Source of the DNA: Cryptomeria japonica | Lineage: Eukaryota; Streptophyta; Pinopsida; Cupressales; Cupressaceae | NCBI RefSeq assembly: GCF_030272615.1 | Contig: NC_081415.1 | Location: 193,548,695 to 193,612,694 of the forward strand | DNA length: 64,000 nt | Direction: 5' to 3' | Shown here: piece after piece, positions 62,803-64,000 of the stretch | Layout: each line of letters opens with the position of its first letter | How positions within the stretch are numbered: position 1 is the stretch's first letter | The notes under the pieces: generated by a model | What the model was told of the DNA's origin: nothing | Database searches by the model: none | Seen by the model: only the letters and a program-made list of their open reading frames with translations | Position numbers and translations under genes: made by a program

Positions 62803-64000
62803 TCAAACAACATTCCTCCCCTTAGGAACAAACAAAACCAAAGGTGGATCCAAAAAGTCTCCCCAACCATGAAAGGAAGATGGAGAAAAAATACTCATGA
62901 TGAAAGGAATCTCTGAAAATTGCTCAAGTGTCCCCATGTTGATGCTAAAAGGTACCCCCTCCAAAGGTGGTAAACTGTGCCACACTATTGAAAAAGGCAC
63001 TCTAAGATCTAGTGGAGATGAATGTAGAACAATATCCAAAGACTCATATGTCTCCTCAAAAGATAAAGAGACCTCCTCCAAGTGTTGTATAAAAGTATCC
63101 ACAATAATGTCAACCTCTAAAGATTGATCATGTAGAGAATGCACAAGAGGGTCAGAGTGATCCCTCACAACAATCAAAGAAGGATCGTCTTCATCAAAGA
63201 GAAGATGAATGTCATCAATGGTGTCTCCCAAATCTTTAATGTAGGAGTCCACAAATAAACCTACAATGTTCGTTAAGTAGGCATCCGAATCAACTGAAGC
63301 TGGAAGACATGTAATATCCTGCTGCACTGAATCATAAGAAGGCAAAATTGTCGCACTAGTTGCATCATCAAGTGCAATAGGTGGTGTGATATCAATAGAA
63401 GGAGATAAAATGCAAGGCTCAAGAACGGGGTCACATGTGAGAATCCCCAAGTTCAAATGCCCAAAGTTCTCAAAATCTGAATCATCAACATACGAAGAAT
63501 CAACCTCATCAATAGGAGAAAAATGTGAAAAAGAGTACAAACGAGATGCATGATCAACCACCCCAGTCGCAATGATAGCTCCACTCTCCAAGTCTCTAAT
63601 GATAACTGAATCAGGTGTGAGCTCCATAGTTTTCTTAGTTGCCCCATGTGTGATTTGATAGAGGGAAAGAAGATTATTTGTCAAGTGGGGTATACACAAC
63701 ACATCATTGAAGGAGTTATCCCCAATGGCAATAGATCCTTTCCCAATCACATCCTTGTATGTATGATTGCCCATAAAAATCTGCAGCATGTGGTAAGGCT
63801 CAAATGTAGAAAACATAGATTGCAAAGATGCCATATGATGAGAAGCCCTTGAATCTAGAAGCCATCTCCCTGAATCATGACTTGTAGTAGCACAAACAGC
63901 TTGTCCCTTTCCTTTATCTGTCCCAAAAGAGTGATCCTTTCCTTTATCCTTGGAAGAAGAAGCTGATCTAGACATTCTAGAAGGTAGGTTGATTCTATTC
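62803..64000 (-). CDS. Copia gag/protease with an unfamiliar C-terminal tail (partial)
   Basis: Open from the right edge through MSRSASSSKDKGKDHSFGTD (63975) to 62803. Copia protease WLLDSRASHHMASLQSMF near residue 40 has DSR where the catalytic DSG is expected. GAG-pre-integrase-type sequence follows (NNLLSLYQITHGATKK, DHASRLYSF). Instead of integrase, about 230 residues of acidic, Ser/Leu/Asp-rich sequence follow (CILSPSIDITPPIALDDATS, VDTFIQHLEEVSLSFEETYE), ending VLFVPKGRNVV. I do not recognise this tail. The frame stays open upstream to the window end, so gag is probably fused. Confidence 0.72.
   Translation of the reverse strand, partial: NRINLPSRMSRSASSSKDKGKDHSFGTDKGKGQAVCATTSHDSGRWLLDSRASHHMASLQSMFSTFEPYHMLQIFMGNHTYKDVIGKGSIAIGDNSFNDVLCIPHLTNNLLSLYQITHGATKKTMELTPDSVIIRDLESGAIIATGVVDHASRLYSFSHFSPIDEVDSSYVDDSDFENFGHLNLGILTCDPVLEPCILSPSIDITPPIALDDATSATILPSYDSVQQDITCLPASVDSDAYLTNIVGLFVDSYIKDLGDTIDDIHLLFDEDDPSLIVVRDHSDPLVHSLHDQSLEVDIIVDTFIQHLEEVSLSFEETYESLDIVLHSSPLDLRVPFSIVWHSLPPLEGVPFSINMGTLEQFSEIPFIMSIFSPSSFHGWGDFLDPPLVLFVPKGRNVV

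Larger units (their letters stand above)
62015..64000 (-). mobile_element. RT-less Ty1/copia element, runs off the right end
   Basis: The 3' LTR (62015-62427), polypurine tract and a gag-protease ORF lie on the minus strand. The base sequence left of the LTR (GGCAA, 62010-62014) is the presumed target duplication; its partner lies beyond the window. The ORF ends 375 bp before the LTR with no integrase or RT between. The 5' part is not visible. Confidence 0.78.

Noticed and set aside
1-64000. tRNA, rRNA or organellar insert
   Set aside because: The tRNA-like words seen (TGGTATCAGAGC) are retroelement primer sites; no cloverleaf, rRNA or plastid/mitochondrial gene was recognised.

Overview
This window reads as heterochromatic, transposon-filled nuclear DNA of a land plant, most likely a conifer or other gymnosperm. 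The evidence is plant LTR retrotransposons (Ty3/gypsy and Ty1/copia), hAT transposase relics, plant-mobile-domain (PMD) ORFs, and one intronless PLS-type PPR gene with E and DYW domains whose repeat wording (KCGxxxKARELFDKMPER, ILPACAKMGALEQG) I associate with conifers. The species call is an inference. No rRNA, tRNA, CRISPR or prokaryotic operon was seen.

Layout. 1-5.85 kb: the 3' part of a plus-strand Ty3 element with a decayed antisense PMD ORF, repeat arrays, a polypurine tract and a 3' LTR. 7.1-9.4 kb: the PPR-DYW gene, the only convincing host gene, with an apparent frameshift near its N-terminus. 10-12.5 kb: dispersed and tandem repeats. 12.78-54.98 kb: one RT-less Ty3 element (called N1 here, target duplication CATAG) whose 806-bp 3' LTR has been split into four pieces by three later insertions. 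These are (a) a 24-kb hAT-like composite at 16.0-40.28 kb with a dead hAT transposase, GCGAG-rich repeats and a decayed long ORF I do not recognise, itself carrying a young Ty3 element (26.89-38.30 kb, GTTAC duplication); (b) a Ty1/copia element at 40.35-46.68 kb (CTTGG duplication); and (c) a gag-protease-only LTR element at 46.77-54.62 kb (GTAAT duplication). 55.9-58.4 kb: a minus-strand relative of N1. 58.4-62.0 kb: a Ty3 element with reverse transcriptase, cut by an RT-less minus-strand copia element that runs off the right end.

How the parts relate. At least four of the LTR elements keep gag and protease but have no reverse transcriptase, so they look like non-autonomous elements copied in trans. 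The RT-bearing Ty3 element at 58.4-62.0 kb resembles N1 in its LTR end, primer site and protease region, so it belongs to a plausible helper lineage. Two separate Ty3 elements share a 3' module: an antisense PMD ORF, a short-repeat array ahead of that ORF, a hairpin beside a CGAGGGG motif, then the polypurine tract. Most stop codons in the older ORFs are explained by CAG to TAG or CGA to TGA, the pattern expected from deamination of methylated cytosine in silenced DNA.

All coordinates, repeat boundaries and mismatch counts were read by eye. LTR ends supported by target duplications are firm; those of the leftmost Ty3 element and of the element at 58.4 kb are approximate.
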